In this document: positions 45,495 to 55,448 of the stretch, one piece after another
Position numbering within the stretch: position 1 is the first letter of the stretch
Layout of the letters: every line of letters starts with the position of its first letter
Assembly: GCF_016901015.1 (NCBI RefSeq)
Contig: NZ_JAFEUP010000001.1
Location: 372,001 to 436,000 of the forward strand
Direction: 5' to 3'
DNA: 64,000 nt
DNA from: Zestomonas insulae
Lineage (GTDB): Bacteria; Pseudomonadota; Gammaproteobacteria; Pseudomonadales; Pseudomonadaceae
Position numbers and translations under genes: made by a program
Notes under the pieces: model-generated
Database searches by the model: none
Told to the model about the DNA's origin: nothing
Seen by the model: only the letters and a program-made list of their open reading frames with translations

Positions 45495-46562
45495 TTAGAC
45501 CGCCACGCCGACCTGCTGCCAGGCCGCCTTCACCGCCTTGCGCACGTCTGCCTTGTAGTGACGCTGCGCGGCCACCTGCAGGCTGACCCGCGCACAATCC
45601 TCGAAGCGACTGGTCGAGGTCAGCTGCAACAGCGTCTCGTACCAGATGCGCCCCGTCACCTCCCAGGCGTTGCCGCCAATGGCCTGGGCAGCGAGCACGA
45701 AGGCGCGATTGGGGATGCCCGAGTTGAGGTGCACCCCGCCGTTGTCGCGCGGCCCGCTGTAGAACTGCTCCATGTGCGCCGGCTGCGGATCGCTGCCGAG
45801 CTCCGGGTCGTCGCGATAGGCCGTGCCTGGCGCGGCCATACTGCGGATCGCCCGCCGCGTGGGGGCCGGCACCAGCACCTCCTTGCCGATCAGCCAATCG
45901 CTGTGCTCGACGCTTTCACCGGCGCTCCACTGCCGTACCAGAATGCCGAAGACATCGGCGAAATGCTCGTTCAGCGCGCCGGACTGCCCGGAATAGACCA
46001 GGTTGCTGGTGAACGACTGGATGCCGTGGCTGAGCTCGTGAGCGATCACGTCGAGAGCGCCGGTGAAGCGCCGGAACACGCTGCGGTCGCCGTCGCCATA
46101 GGCCATCTGCTCGCCGTTCCAGTAGGCGTTGTTCATCGGCGTGAACTCGCCGCAGTAATCCACCTCGGCGACATGCACGGTGGACACCAGGCTCATGCCG
46201 TTGTCGTCCAGCGAGTTGCGCTGGAACAGCTGCTGGAAGAAGTCATAGGTGATGCCGCTGCCGTCGTAGGCCTCGTTGACCGCCGCATCCGCGCCCGCCG
46301 CCTGCCCTTCGCTGCGCACCAGGCTGCCCGGCAGGCGGTCGCCGCCCTGCGCGTCGTAGATCAGGCGGTGGCGTGTGCGGGTCGGCGAGCGGTTGACCAG
46401 CAGGCGGGGCATGGCCTGCGCGGTGGTGCGGACGGTGAGAAAGGCGCGACTGGCCGCCAGATTGGCAATCGCCCGACAGCGCACCGCGGGGTCGGCGGAT
46501 TGCGCCAGGTGTTCGATGATGTACGGCGGGATGAAGCACTGCAGCGGATCGCGGGTGCACAT
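45495..46562 (-). CDS. Protealysin-like M4 family metallopeptidase
   Basis: 355 residues from ATG 46562 (MCTRDPLQCFIPPYIIEHLA), with AGGAG upstream. A short protealysin-type propeptide holds the PPYIIEHLA motif. Zinc ligands H175 and H179 in HELSH, E199 in GALNEHFADVFG, and the catalytic C-terminal His in NGGVHLNSGIPNRAF. No classical signal peptide, as for protealysins, which may work inside the cell or leave by unknown routes. Coupled to the emfourin-like inhibitor. Confidence 0.93.
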   Translation of the reverse strand: MCTRDPLQCFIPPYIIEHLAQSADPAVRCRAIANLAASRAFLTVRTTAQAMPRLLVNRSPTRTRHRLIYDAQGGDRLPGSLVRSEGQAAGADAAVNEAYDGSGITYDFFQQLFQRNSLDDNGMSLVSTVHVAEVDYCGEFTPMNNAYWNGEQMAYGDGDRSVFRRFTGALDVIAHELSHGIQSFTSNLVYSGQSGALNEHFADVFGILVRQWSAGESVEHSDWLIGKEVLVPAPTRRAIRSMAAPGTAYRDDPELGSDPQPAHMEQFYSGPRDNGGVHLNSGIPNRAFVLAAQAIGGNAWEVTGRIWYETLLQLTSTSRFEDCARVSLQVAAQRHYKADVRKAVKAAWQQVGVAV

Positions 46563-47038
46563 GGGCAGGCTCCTGGCAGCGGCTGAGCGGTCGGCGAGCG
46601 ACCTGCTCAATGTCCTTGAAGGTATATGCCACTGCGGCGCAAAAGCCCAAGCACGGGGCCGGCGAGCCGCCGACCGGCGCCCGCAATAAAATGGGCCGGT
46701 GCATCATCCCCCCTCCCCAGGTTGAATGAGCCCGGCCCGGTCCCGCCCTTACTGCAACTCGCTAACGATCTTGACGTGTCCTGTGTGGCGCATCGCGGCA
46801 CGCGGCGCGCCTTCCCCAAAGCAATATCACATTGCCATTGCAAATGAGCAAACACTGTCATGGCGTGCACGGGTTGTCCGCCGCGCGCCGGCAAACTTGA
46901 GCGGCGCGGCCCGCAAACCGACCGACGGTGACAGGGGGGGAAAGGCAGGCACGACAACGCCGACGCGAACCGGCGGTTCGCATCGGCGTGGGGTAAGGTT
47001 CAGCGCGGCGCCCGAAGAGCGCCTAGTGGGTGGGGCGA
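46563..47038. other. Non-coding stretch upstream of the M4 peptidase
   Basis: 476 bp without a convincing gene. Open frames here lack ribosome binding sites and look like noise. The only structure I see is the hairpin at 46958-46988. The promoter of the M4 peptidase should be here but no clear -35/-10 pair stands out. Confidence 0.5.
46958..46988 (-). terminator. Hairpin after the 44-residue small gene
   Basis: CGCCGA-GCGAACC pairs with GGTTCGC-TCGGCG (one mismatch, GGC loop). It lies 50 bp downstream of the small gene. No long T-run follows, so termination efficiency is uncertain. Confidence 0.55.
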
Positions 47039-47173
47039 TCAGCGCCGGCGGCGTTGTTCAGCCAGGCGACGCTGTTCGTCGCTGTGCACCCGCACCGGTT
47101 GCAACTGCGGTGCCTCGATAAGGCCCAACGCCACAGCCAGTTGAAACATCCATGCATTCAATCGACGTTTCAT
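47039..47173 (-). CDS. 44-residue small protein with Anr-box promoter
   Basis: A short gene missed by length cut-offs. ATG 47173 is preceded by AGGAGGGGG with 5 nt spacing, one of the best ribosome binding sites in the window. The product begins MKRRLNAWMFQLAVALGLIE and ends with a charged tail, SDEQRRLAEQRRRR, so it is an amphipathic or weakly hydrophobic helix followed by a basic tail. No domain is recognised. A perfect Anr palindrome lies at 47284-47301, about 120 bp upstream, with a -10-like CATAGT at 47265-47260. This predicts induction at low oxygen. Confidence 0.72.
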   Translation of the reverse strand: MKRRLNAWMFQLAVALGLIEAPQLQPVRVHSDEQRRLAEQRRRR

Positions 47174-47259
47174 GTTGCCCCCTCCTGAATAGGTGGTCGG
47201 GTGGCCCTTGCTTCTCGGGCCACCCTAGACAGGAGCTTAGCCGCTCCCGATGGATTCAG

Positions 47260-47301
47260 ACTATGCTGGCGACGGACTGTCGCACTTGACCTGAGTCAAG
47301 T
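47260..47301 (-). promoter_or_regulatory. Anr box and -10 for the small gene
   Basis: ACTTGAC-CTGA-GTCAAGT (47284-47301) is a perfect palindrome containing TTGAC-N4-GTCAA, an Anr/FNR consensus site. CATAGT (47265-47260) lies at a distance from the box within 2 bp of that seen at the hemN promoter. The box overlaps the stop codon of the LysR gene. Confidence 0.65.
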
Positions 47302-48207
47302 CGCGGCCAGTTCGCCGGCCGACGCCTCGCTGCGCGGCTGAACGGCAGCGCTCTGCAGATCGATCCAGGCGCGCAGGTTGGCGCCGAACCGGCCCTTGCG
47401 CCACATCAGCCAGGTGGTGGTGCTGTTGAACGGCGGCGCCAGGGTGTACGCCGCGACGCTCTCGCGGCCCGGCAGACTGTCCAGCATCGAGCGCGACATC
47501 AGCGCCACCCCGCCGCCGGCGACCACGCAGGCGAGCATGCTGTGATAGGACTCGATCTCCATCACCGGCCCTGTCGCCACCCGCGACGCGGCGAACCAGG
47601 CCTCCAGCCGGCGCCGATAGGAGCAGCGCTGGCGGAAGGTGAAGACCGCCTCGCCGGCCACGTCCTGCGCCGAGTGCACCGGAGCGTGGCCGATCGGGGT
47701 AATCAGCTGCAGTTCCTCCTCGAACAACGGCAGGCCATCCAATTCGCTGTGCTGCAGCGGGCCGTCGACCAGCGCGGCGTCCAAGCGCCCGGCGAGCAGG
47801 CCGTCCATCAGCTCGCCGCTGATCTGCGTCTGCACCTGCAGGTTCACCGCCGGGTAGGTCTGGTGATAACGCACCAGCATCGCCGGCAGGTGGATCGCCG
47901 CGGTGCTGTACATCGAGCCGAGCACGAAGTCGCCGACCGGCTCATCGCCCTTCACCGCCGCCTCGGCTTCGGCCTGCAGGGCGAAGATGCGCTCGGCGTA
48001 GCCAAGCAGCGTCTTGCCGGCCGCCGACAGTTGCAGGCGCTGGCGCTCGCGCAGGAACAGATCGACACCGAGCGCCTCCTCAAGCTGGCGCAGACGGGTC
48101 GACAGGTTCGACGGCACGCGGTTCAGGCGCGTGGCCGCGCGGGCGATGGAGCCCTCTTCGGCGACCGCCTGGAAGATGCGCAACTGACTGAGTTCCACGG
48201 CAACCAT
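47296..48207 (-). CDS. LysR-family transcriptional regulator
   Basis: 303 residues. N-terminal winged helix (LSQLRIFQAVAEEGSIARAA, then TRLNRVPSNLSTRLRQLEEA) and a C-terminal substrate-binding-like domain. Resembles the PtrR/CysB-like regulators that control a divergent transporter. An in-frame GTG at 48198 has a better spaced GGAGA than the ATG at 48207, so the start is not certain. It is divergent from the MFS gene. Confidence 0.92.
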   Translation of the reverse strand: MVAVELSQLRIFQAVAEEGSIARAATRLNRVPSNLSTRLRQLEEALGVDLFLRERQRLQLSAAGKTLLGYAERIFALQAEAEAAVKGDEPVGDFVLGSMYSTAAIHLPAMLVRYHQTYPAVNLQVQTQISGELMDGLLAGRLDAALVDGPLQHSELDGLPLFEEELQLITPIGHAPVHSAQDVAGEAVFTFRQRCSYRRRLEAWFAASRVATGPVMEIESYHSMLACVVAGGGVALMSRSMLDSLPGRESVAAYTLAPPFNSTTTWLMWRKGRFGANLRAWIDLQSAAVQPRSEASAGELAAT

Positions 48208-48302
48208 TCTCCAATGAAGAACAACTTCTTCTTTATTATTCGTTTTTTAAGATGAATGCAAAGCCCTACCCTGGCCTTCCGACGAATGCCCGGAGCGCCG
48301 CC

Positions 48303-49463
48303 ATGTCGCTGTTCATCACCCTCTTCGCCAGTGTCCTCAGCCTGTTCGTGGCGATGGGCATTGGCCGCTTCACCCTCACCCCGCAGCTGCCGCACCTGAT
48401 CGCCGAAGGCCAGGTCGACCTGACCGGCGCCGGCCTGCTGGCTGCCGCCAACTACCTCGGCTACCTGGTCGGCGCGCTGGACGCGCTGAATGCCAAGACC
48501 CCGGCGCAGATTCGCCAGCGTCTGCTCGGCGGGCTGTGGACCTGCGTGCTGCTGACCCTCGCCTCGACCTGGGCCCACGGCCTGTGGCCGCACGCCGTGC
48601 TGCGCTTCGCCAGCGGCGTAGCCAGCGCCTGGGTGCTGGTGCTGGTCACCGGCCTGGCGCAACAGGCCGCGGTGGCCGCCGGCAAGCCGCGCTGGGGCGG
48701 GATGATCTTCGTCGGCCCGAGTCTCGGCGTGCTGATCACCGGGCTGATGGCGCTGGTCATGAATCGTCTGCAGCAGGACTCCGCGCACCTCTGGCTGCTC
48801 TACGGTGGCGCCGCGCTGCTGCTGACCCTGATCGCCCATCCGCTGCTGCCGCGGCCGCAGCAGGCCGTCAGCGCCGCGGCGCAGTCACCGACACGGCGCC
48901 CGGCGGCGCTCTACCCGCTACTCGGCGCCTACACCCTGGTCGGCCTCGGCTACATCATTCCCGCGACCTTCCTCTCGCAGATGGCCGCCGCGCGGTTTCA
49001 CGGGCAATGGCAGGCCGACCTGTTCTGGCCGTGCTTCGGCCTGGCGGCCACAGTGGGGGTGGTGCTGACCTGCCTGCGTCGGCAGACGCCGGGCGGCACG
49101 GTGCGCTGGCTGGTGGTGGTGCTGTGGCTGCAGGCGCTCGGCATGCTCGCCTGCCTGCTGCCGGGGATGGCCGGGCTGGCGCTCGGCGTGTTGCTCACCG
49201 GTGGGCCGTTCCTCGCCGGCATGCAGCTGGTGATGCAGCGCGCCCGCGAGCTGGACCCGCATGGCCATACGCGCAATGTCGGGCTGCTCACCGCCGGCTT
49301 CGCCCTCGGTCAGCTGAGCGGCCCGCTGCTCGCCGCGCTCAGCAGCCACTTCGCCGCCAGCCTGCAACCGGCCTTGTGGGCAGCGGCGCTGGCGATGCTG
49401 CTGGCTGGCCTGCTGATGATCAAACCGGCCCCGGCGCAGCTGCCGGCAGCGGTCTGCAATTAA
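48303..49463 (+). CDS. YbfB/YjiJ-family MFS transporter
   Basis: 386 residues from ATG 48303 (MSLFITLFASVLSLFVAMGI), with GGAG 8 nt upstream; the open frame reaches 48252. About 12 membrane helices with GIGRFTLTPQLPHLIAEGQV near the N-terminus, the signature of this family, and NYLGYLVGAL. Substrate unknown; probably an exporter under the divergent LysR protein. A REPIN follows after 34 bp. Confidence 0.88.
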   Translation: MSLFITLFASVLSLFVAMGIGRFTLTPQLPHLIAEGQVDLTGAGLLAAANYLGYLVGALDALNAKTPAQIRQRLLGGLWTCVLLTLASTWAHGLWPHAVLRFASGVASAWVLVLVTGLAQQAAVAAGKPRWGGMIFVGPSLGVLITGLMALVMNRLQQDSAHLWLLYGGAALLLTLIAHPLLPRPQQAVSAAAQSPTRRPAALYPLLGAYTLVGLGYIIPATFLSQMAAARFHGQWQADLFWPCFGLAATVGVVLTCLRRQTPGGTVRWLVVVLWLQALGMLACLLPGMAGLALGVLLTGGPFLAGMQLVMQRARELDPHGHTRNVGLLTAGFALGQLSGPLLAALSSHFAASLQPALWAAALAMLLAGLLMIKPAPAQLPAAVCN

Positions 49464-49497
49464 CGGACTGCCCCGCACCACCAAGCTGCCCCAGGTC

Positions 49498-49561
49498 TGT
49501 AGGAGCGAATTCATTCGCGATTTGACCGCTGCCGGCCATCGCGAATGAATTCGCTCCTACA
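49498..49561. repeat. REPIN 1 (inverted REP pair) between MFS and aceK
   Basis: TGTAGGAGCGAATTCATTCG and its inverted copy, ending in CTCCTACA, flank a 16-bp centre in a 64-bp element. This is a Pseudomonas REP family element mobilised by RAYT transposases encoded elsewhere. Its end lies 7 bp from the aceK stop. Confidence 0.9.
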
Positions 49562-49567
49562 AGTGCA

Positions 49568-51304
49568 TCAGGTCAGCGCAGCTTCGGGTTCGGTCTTGCG
49601 CCGATAGGGGAACACGTCGATCACCTTGCCGGCGCGGATCGCGTCCTGCAGGCTCTTCCAGTAATCGGCCTCGTAGAGGTCGCCGTGCAGCTTGCTGAAC
49701 AGCCGGCGCTGCCCCAGGTCGACGAACAGGAACGGCGGGAATTCCTCGGGGAACACGTCGTTCGGCGCGATCGAGTACCAGGGCTCGGAGGCCAACTCGT
49801 CCTCCGGGTAGCGCGGCGCCGGAATGCGCCGGAAGTTCACCTCGGTGAGGTAGCTGATCTCGTCGTAGTCGTAGAACACCACGCGACCGTGGCGGGTAAC
49901 GCCAAAGTTCTTCAGCAGCATGTCGCCGGGGAAGATGTTCGCCGCGGCCAGCTGCTTGATCGCCAGGCCGTAGTCTTCCAGCGCCTCGCGCACCTGCGCC
50001 TCGTTGGCGTGTTCCAGGTAGATGTTCAGCGGGGTCATGCGCCGCTCGGTCCAGCAGTGGCGGATCAGCACGGTATCGCCGTTCTCGATTTCCACCGTGG
50101 ACGGCGCCACTTCGAGCAGCTCGGCCAGGCATTCAGGGTCGAACTTGGCCTTGGGGAAGCGGAAGTCGGCGAACTCCTGGGTATCGGCCATGCGCCCGAC
50201 CCGGTCGACGCTCTTCACCAGGCGGTACTTCTCGATCACCGTGGCGCGGTCGACGTTCTTCGACGGCGAGAAGCGGTCCTTGATGATCTTGAACACCGTG
50301 TTGAAGCCCGGCAGGGTGAACACGCTCATGACCATGCCGCGCACCCCGGGGGCCATGATGAATTTGTCGTCGGTGTTGGCCAGGTGGTTGATCAGCGCGC
50401 GGTAGAACTCCGACTTGCCGTGCTTGTAGAAGCCGATCGAGGTGTACAGCTCGGCGATGTGCTTGCCCGGCAGGATGCGCTTAAGGAAGCCGATGAACTC
50501 GGCCGGCACCGGCACGTCGACCATGAAGTACGAACGGGTGAAGGAGAAGATGATCGACACCTCCGCCTCGTCGGTGATCAATGCGTCGGCCTGGATGCCG
50601 TGGCCCTCGCGGTGCAGCAGCGGAATCACCAGCGGCCACTGCTCGTCACGGGTGTAGATGCGCCCGACCAGGTAGGCACCCTTGTTGCGGTAGAGCACCG
50701 AGGAAAACAACTCGATGCACAGCTCCGGGTCCTTGCACACCCAGTCCGGCAGGTTGTTGCGCAGCTGCGACTCGAGGCGCTGCACGTCGCGCGCCAGGTC
50801 CTCGTACGCCACGTTGAAGCCGTAGTCGGCGAAGATCTGCTCGAGCATGCCGCCCAGGTTGACGCGCGGCAGGTAGCTGCGGGTCTGCGCGGCGCGCTCG
50901 TGGCTGCGCAGCGACGGGCGGGTGGTGTGGATGAACATGCAGCCGTCGCTGATCAGGTCATGGCTGAACAGGCCGCAGAAGATCGAGTTGTACCAAGTCT
51001 CCGACAGTTCATCGTCGAGACGCAGGTCGATCAGGTTGATGTAGGCGCTTTTGACCAGCGGCCACTGATGGACATCCAGCAGCACCTCGGCATCGATGGC
51101 CTGGCGCAGGCGCTCGCCGACTTCGGACACCTTCTCCTCGTAGAGGTTGATCCGCGCCGCCGCGGCGAGCTGGGTCTCGGCCCATTGCGCCTGTTCGAAG
51201 CGCTCGCGGGCGCCGTCGGTGATCTGGCGGAAGTGTTCGCGGTAGTCGTCGAAACCGGCGAGGATCAAGCGGGCGATATCGGCGGCCGGCCAGGATTGAG
51301 GCAT
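49568..51304 (-). CDS. aceK: Isocitrate dehydrogenase kinase/phosphatase AceK
   Basis: Bifunctional enzyme that phosphorylates isocitrate dehydrogenase to send carbon into the glyoxylate shunt, and dephosphorylates it. 578 residues from ATG 51304 ([20 protein letters not shown]), the E. coli length; a GTG at 51325 is less likely. The ATP-binding loop [20 protein letters not shown] and the catalytic region [20 protein letters not shown] (AceK type) are visible. It stands alone, bounded downstream by REPIN 1 and upstream by the divergent EamA gene. Confidence 0.96.
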   Translation of the reverse strand: MPQSWPAADIARLILAGFDDYREHFRQITDGARERFEQAQWAETQLAAAARINLYEEKVSEVGERLRQAIDAEVLLDVHQWPLVKSAYINLIDLRLDDELSETWYNSIFCGLFSHDLISDGCMFIHTTRPSLRSHERAAQTRSYLPRVNLGGMLEQIFADYGFNVAYEDLARDVQRLESQLRNNLPDWVCKDPELCIELFSSVLYRNKGAYLVGRIYTRDEQWPLVIPLLHREGHGIQADALITDEAEVSIIFSFTRSYFMVDVPVPAEFIGFLKRILPGKHIAELYTSIGFYKHGKSEFYRALINHLANTDDKFIMAPGVRGMVMSVFTLPGFNTVFKIIKDRFSPSKNVDRATVIEKYRLVKSVDRVGRMADTQEFADFRFPKAKFDPECLAELLEVAPSTVEIENGDTVLIRHCWTERRMTPLNIYLEHANEAQVREALEDYGLAIKQLAAANIFPGDMLLKNFGVTRHGRVVFYDYDEISYLTEVNFRRIPAPRYPEDELASEPWYSIAPNDVFPEEFPPFLFVDLGQRRLFSKLHGDLYEADYWKSLQDAIRAGKVIDVFPYRRKTEPEAALT

Positions 51305-51480
51305 GGGAAGGTCTCTAGGAGGCACATCGGGACTGCGAGCTTAGCCAGTGGCCGCGCCGAGGAAAAGCGCCGCGTGCGCGCCCGCCCCGCCGCCGCTCTA
51401 TCCCGGCAATTACAGCGCAAGAAACGGGTGGCGAAGCGCAGGCCAGCGGTTAAGCTGACGGGCCTGCCGAGGACCGCCGC

Positions 51481-52386
51481 ATGAAACCCGCCGACCTGAT
51501 CCGCCTGCTCAGCCTTGCCGCCATCTGGGGCGCCAGTTTCCTGTTCATGCGCCTGCTGGTGCCGCAGCTCGGCGCCATGCCGACCGCCTTCCTGCGCGTC
51601 GCGCTGTCGGTGGTCGGCCTGCTCGCGCTGCTCGCCGTGCTGCGCTGCAGCTGGGACTTCCACGGCAAGTTCGGCCGCACCCTGCTGATCGGCGTGGTCA
51701 GTTCGGGCATCCCCACCGCCATGTACAGCCTCGCCGCGCTGGTCCTGCCGGCCGGCTACTCGGCGATCTTCAACGCCACCACGCCGCTGATGGGCGTACT
51801 GGTCGGCGCGCTGTTCTACAGCGAGGCGCTGAGTGCGGCGAAGAGCGCCGGTGTGCTGCTCGGCCTGGCCGGCGTGGCGCTGCTGACCCGCACCGGGCCA
51901 GTGGCCTTCGATTTGCAGTTGCTGTGGGGCGCCGCCGCCTGCCTGACAGCGACCACCTGCTACGGCTTTTCGAGCTTCATGACCAAGCGCTGGATCAGCG
52001 AGCGCGGCGGCCTCGACGCACGTCTGGTGGCCCTCGGTAGCCAGCTCGGCGCCACGCTGTGCCTGCTGCCGGTGTTCGCCTACGGAGCCGCCGAGATGCC
52101 GCTCGCCCCGCTGGCGCAGCCGCAGGTGTGGCTGGCCCTGGCTGGGCTGGGATTCCTCTGCACCGCGTTCGCCTACATCATCTACTTCCGCCTGATCGCC
52201 GACGTCGGCCCGTTGAAAACCCTGGCGGTGACCTTCCTGATCCCGCCGTTCGGGGTGTTCTGGGGCGTACTGCTGCTCGACGAGTCGCTGTCCTGGGCGC
52301 ACCTGCAGGGCGGTCTGCTGATCGCCGCGGCGCTGTGGCTGGTGCTTCGCCCGGCGCGCCCGCTACCACAGGCCGAAATCTCGTAG
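51481..52386 (+). CDS. EamA/DMT-family transporter
   Basis: 301 residues with ten predicted helices in two EamA repeats (LLSLAAIWGASFLFMRLLVP near the N-terminus; second repeat from about LLWGAAACLTATTCYGFSSF). Exporters of amino acids or metabolites belong here; substrate unknown. REPIN 2 follows after 40 bp. Confidence 0.9.
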   Translation: MKPADLIRLLSLAAIWGASFLFMRLLVPQLGAMPTAFLRVALSVVGLLALLAVLRCSWDFHGKFGRTLLIGVVSSGIPTAMYSLAALVLPAGYSAIFNATTPLMGVLVGALFYSEALSAAKSAGVLLGLAGVALLTRTGPVAFDLQLLWGAAACLTATTCYGFSSFMTKRWISERGGLDARLVALGSQLGATLCLLPVFAYGAAEMPLAPLAQPQVWLALAGLGFLCTAFAYIIYFRLIADVGPLKTLAVTFLIPPFGVFWGVLLLDESLSWAHLQGGLLIAAALWLVLRPARPLPQAEIS

Positions 52387-52426
52387 CGAGTGGTACCCGC
52401 CTCATGTCGTGATTTGCCACGGCCCT

Positions 52427-52498
52427 TGTAGGAGCGAATTCATTCGCGATGGGCCGGCCACTGAGCGGCCTGTGGTCGAGAATGAATTCGCTCCTACA
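52427..52498. repeat. REPIN 2 between the EamA and MFS genes
   Basis: A 72-bp element with the same outer arms as REPIN 1 (TGTAGGAGCGAATTCATTCG at left, inverted at right). The right arm has GAGAATGAATT where REPIN 1 has GCGAATGAATT, and the centre is longer and holds its own GGCC-rich palindrome. Convergent genes flank it. Confidence 0.9.
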
Positions 52499-52525
52499 AA
52501 GTGGCGGCAGAGCCAGCCATGTAGT

Positions 52526-54196
52526 TCAGGCCGATGGCGCTTCGTAATTTCCCGATTCGTAACTGACGCCGTGGCGCACCCGCGGCGGCGCATCGCCCTG
52601 GTGCAGGCAGATGACGTTGTCGAGGATGGTCTTGTCGGCGATGGTCAGCCGGTCGAGCATGCGCAGATGCTGCAGCCAGTTGTCGACCACCAGAATCTCC
52701 TGCCACAGCTCCTGATCGCCGACGTCGCGGTACAACGCCCAGCGCTCGGCGCCGTTGCGCAGGCGCAAACGGCGCAACGCCTTCACCGCCTTGACGAACT
52801 CGCGGGTGCGCTCGGCCGGAATGCGGTACTCGATGGTCACCAGCACCGCCCCGCGCTCGGGGTTGAACACGAAGGTCGGCTCGCCCGGCCGCGTCGCCGG
52901 CGCATGGGCGATGTTGCTGGCGTCGAGCTCCGGCAGCCGCGAGTTGTAGAGCAGAATCGCCGAGGCCAGCATCAGGCAACCGGCGGCGAGCAGCGCGCCC
53001 TTCACGCCCATGGTCTCGGCCAGATGGCCCCAGAGGAACGAGCCGACCGCCAGGCCGCCGTACAGCGCGGTCTGGTACAGCGCCAGGGCGCGCGCCTTGA
53101 CCCAGTCCGGGACGAGGATCTGCACCGCCGAGTTGTACGACGCCAGCGCGGCGATCCAGCAGCTGCCGGATATCAGCAGCGCGGCGAACAGCACCCACAG
53201 ACTGTCGACGGTGCCGGTGACCATCATCATCAGCGCCAGCGTGGCGCCGGAAAAGCTGATCAGCCGGCTGGTGCCGACCTGCTGGCGCAGCTTGTTGACC
53301 AGCGCGCTGCCGATGATCGCGCCGATGCCCAGCGCGCCGAGCATGTAGCCGTACACCGAGGCATTGCCGTCCGGGTTGCGGTGCGCGAGCAGCGGCAGCA
53401 GCGCCCAGATTGCGCTGGCCGAGAGGCCGAACGCCGCCGACCGCAGCATCACCAGGCGGGTGACGCTGGAGTACTGGGTAAAGCGCAACGCGGCGATCAC
53501 CCCTTCGAAAATGTGTTCCGGCGGCAGCTGATGCTCCGGCACCGGCCGTCGCCACTGCCAGATCGCCCAGATCAACCCCAGGTAGCAGAGGGTGTTGAAC
53601 AGGAACACCCAGGCCGGGCCGATGGCGCTGAGCAGCAGTCCGCCGAGCGCCGGGCCGACCGCGCGGGCGACGTTGTAGTTGACGCTGTTGAGCAGCACCG
53701 CGTTGCCGACCAGCGGCGCCGGCACCTGCTCGCCCACCGCCGCCTGCCAGGCGGGGATGGTGATCGAGCTGCCGATGGTGATCCACAGGATCGAGATGAT
53801 CAGCAGCACGGGATCGAGGTAGCCAAGGAAGGCGATGGCGGTGAGGAAGATCGCCCCGCTCATCTCGAACACCAGACCGACCAGCATGATCTTGCGCCGG
53901 TCATGGTTGTCGGCGAGCACCCCGGAAACGATCGACAGCAACACCAGCGGCAAGGCCGAGGCGACCTGAATCATCGCCACCATCAGTGGGCTGGCATGCG
54001 CCGCGGTGACCACCCAGGCGGCCGCCACCGACTGCGCCCAGGTGCCGAGGTTGGCGAACAGGTTGGCGATCCAGATGATGCGGAACGCGGCGATGGCGAA
54101 CGGCGCCAGCACGCCCTTGGCCGTCGGCGGCGCCGACGCCTCGCTGGCGCTGGGTTCGGGGGGCAGGTCGTTGCGGGGGGACACCGACTGGAGCAT
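52526..54196 (-). CDS. MFS transporter (enterobactin-exporter/MFS_3 family)
   Basis: 556 residues. Twelve helices (FRIIWIANLFANLGTWAQSV near the N-terminus; DNHDRRKIMLVG between helices 2 and 3) and a C-terminal soluble domain of about 130 residues (VLVTIEYRIPAERTREFVKA and onward) typical of the long PF05977 subgroup, with an ABM-like fold. Substrate unknown. A single gene with no regulator beside it. Confidence 0.88.
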   Translation of the reverse strand: MLQSVSPRNDLPPEPSASEASAPPTAKGVLAPFAIAAFRIIWIANLFANLGTWAQSVAAAWVVTAAHASPLMVAMIQVASALPLVLLSIVSGVLADNHDRRKIMLVGLVFEMSGAIFLTAIAFLGYLDPVLLIISILWITIGSSITIPAWQAAVGEQVPAPLVGNAVLLNSVNYNVARAVGPALGGLLLSAIGPAWVFLFNTLCYLGLIWAIWQWRRPVPEHQLPPEHIFEGVIAALRFTQYSSVTRLVMLRSAAFGLSASAIWALLPLLAHRNPDGNASVYGYMLGALGIGAIIGSALVNKLRQQVGTSRLISFSGATLALMMMVTGTVDSLWVLFAALLISGSCWIAALASYNSAVQILVPDWVKARALALYQTALYGGLAVGSFLWGHLAETMGVKGALLAAGCLMLASAILLYNSRLPELDASNIAHAPATRPGEPTFVFNPERGAVLVTIEYRIPAERTREFVKAVKALRRLRLRNGAERWALYRDVGDQELWQEILVVDNWLQHLRMLDRLTIADKTILDNVICLHQGDAPPRVRHGVSYESGNYEAPSA

Positions 54197-54346
54197 GACA
54201 AGAACCTTGAACAGCCAGGCCGATCCGGGCCTGTGACAGGTCTTGAGTGTAGTCGGCGGGGGTCGGACGTCAGGGCCGGCGCCGTCCCTTACCCTGGCGG
54301 CGCGCCTAGGGTGAGGGACAGGCAGTCCCGATCAGCTGGAGCGCAG

Positions 54347-55321
<975 letters not shown>

Positions 55322-55448
55322 GGCGTGGCGTCCTCCCTTGCTCGAATTTAAGAGAGTCAGCCTATGCCTAGGGCCGGTGGTCGTCTAGTCGAGCGAACCA
55401 TTTGGCCAGTACCGCGTCCATCCTTGTGTAGACGCCTGGAACCGGACC

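Noticed and set aside
46726..47121. 131-codon open frame on the plus strand
   Set aside because: No ribosome binding site, no domain, and it runs over the hairpin and the antisense of the 44-residue gene.
49685..51484. 599-codon open frame on the plus strand
   Set aside because: Antisense shadow of aceK, which is itself clearly real.
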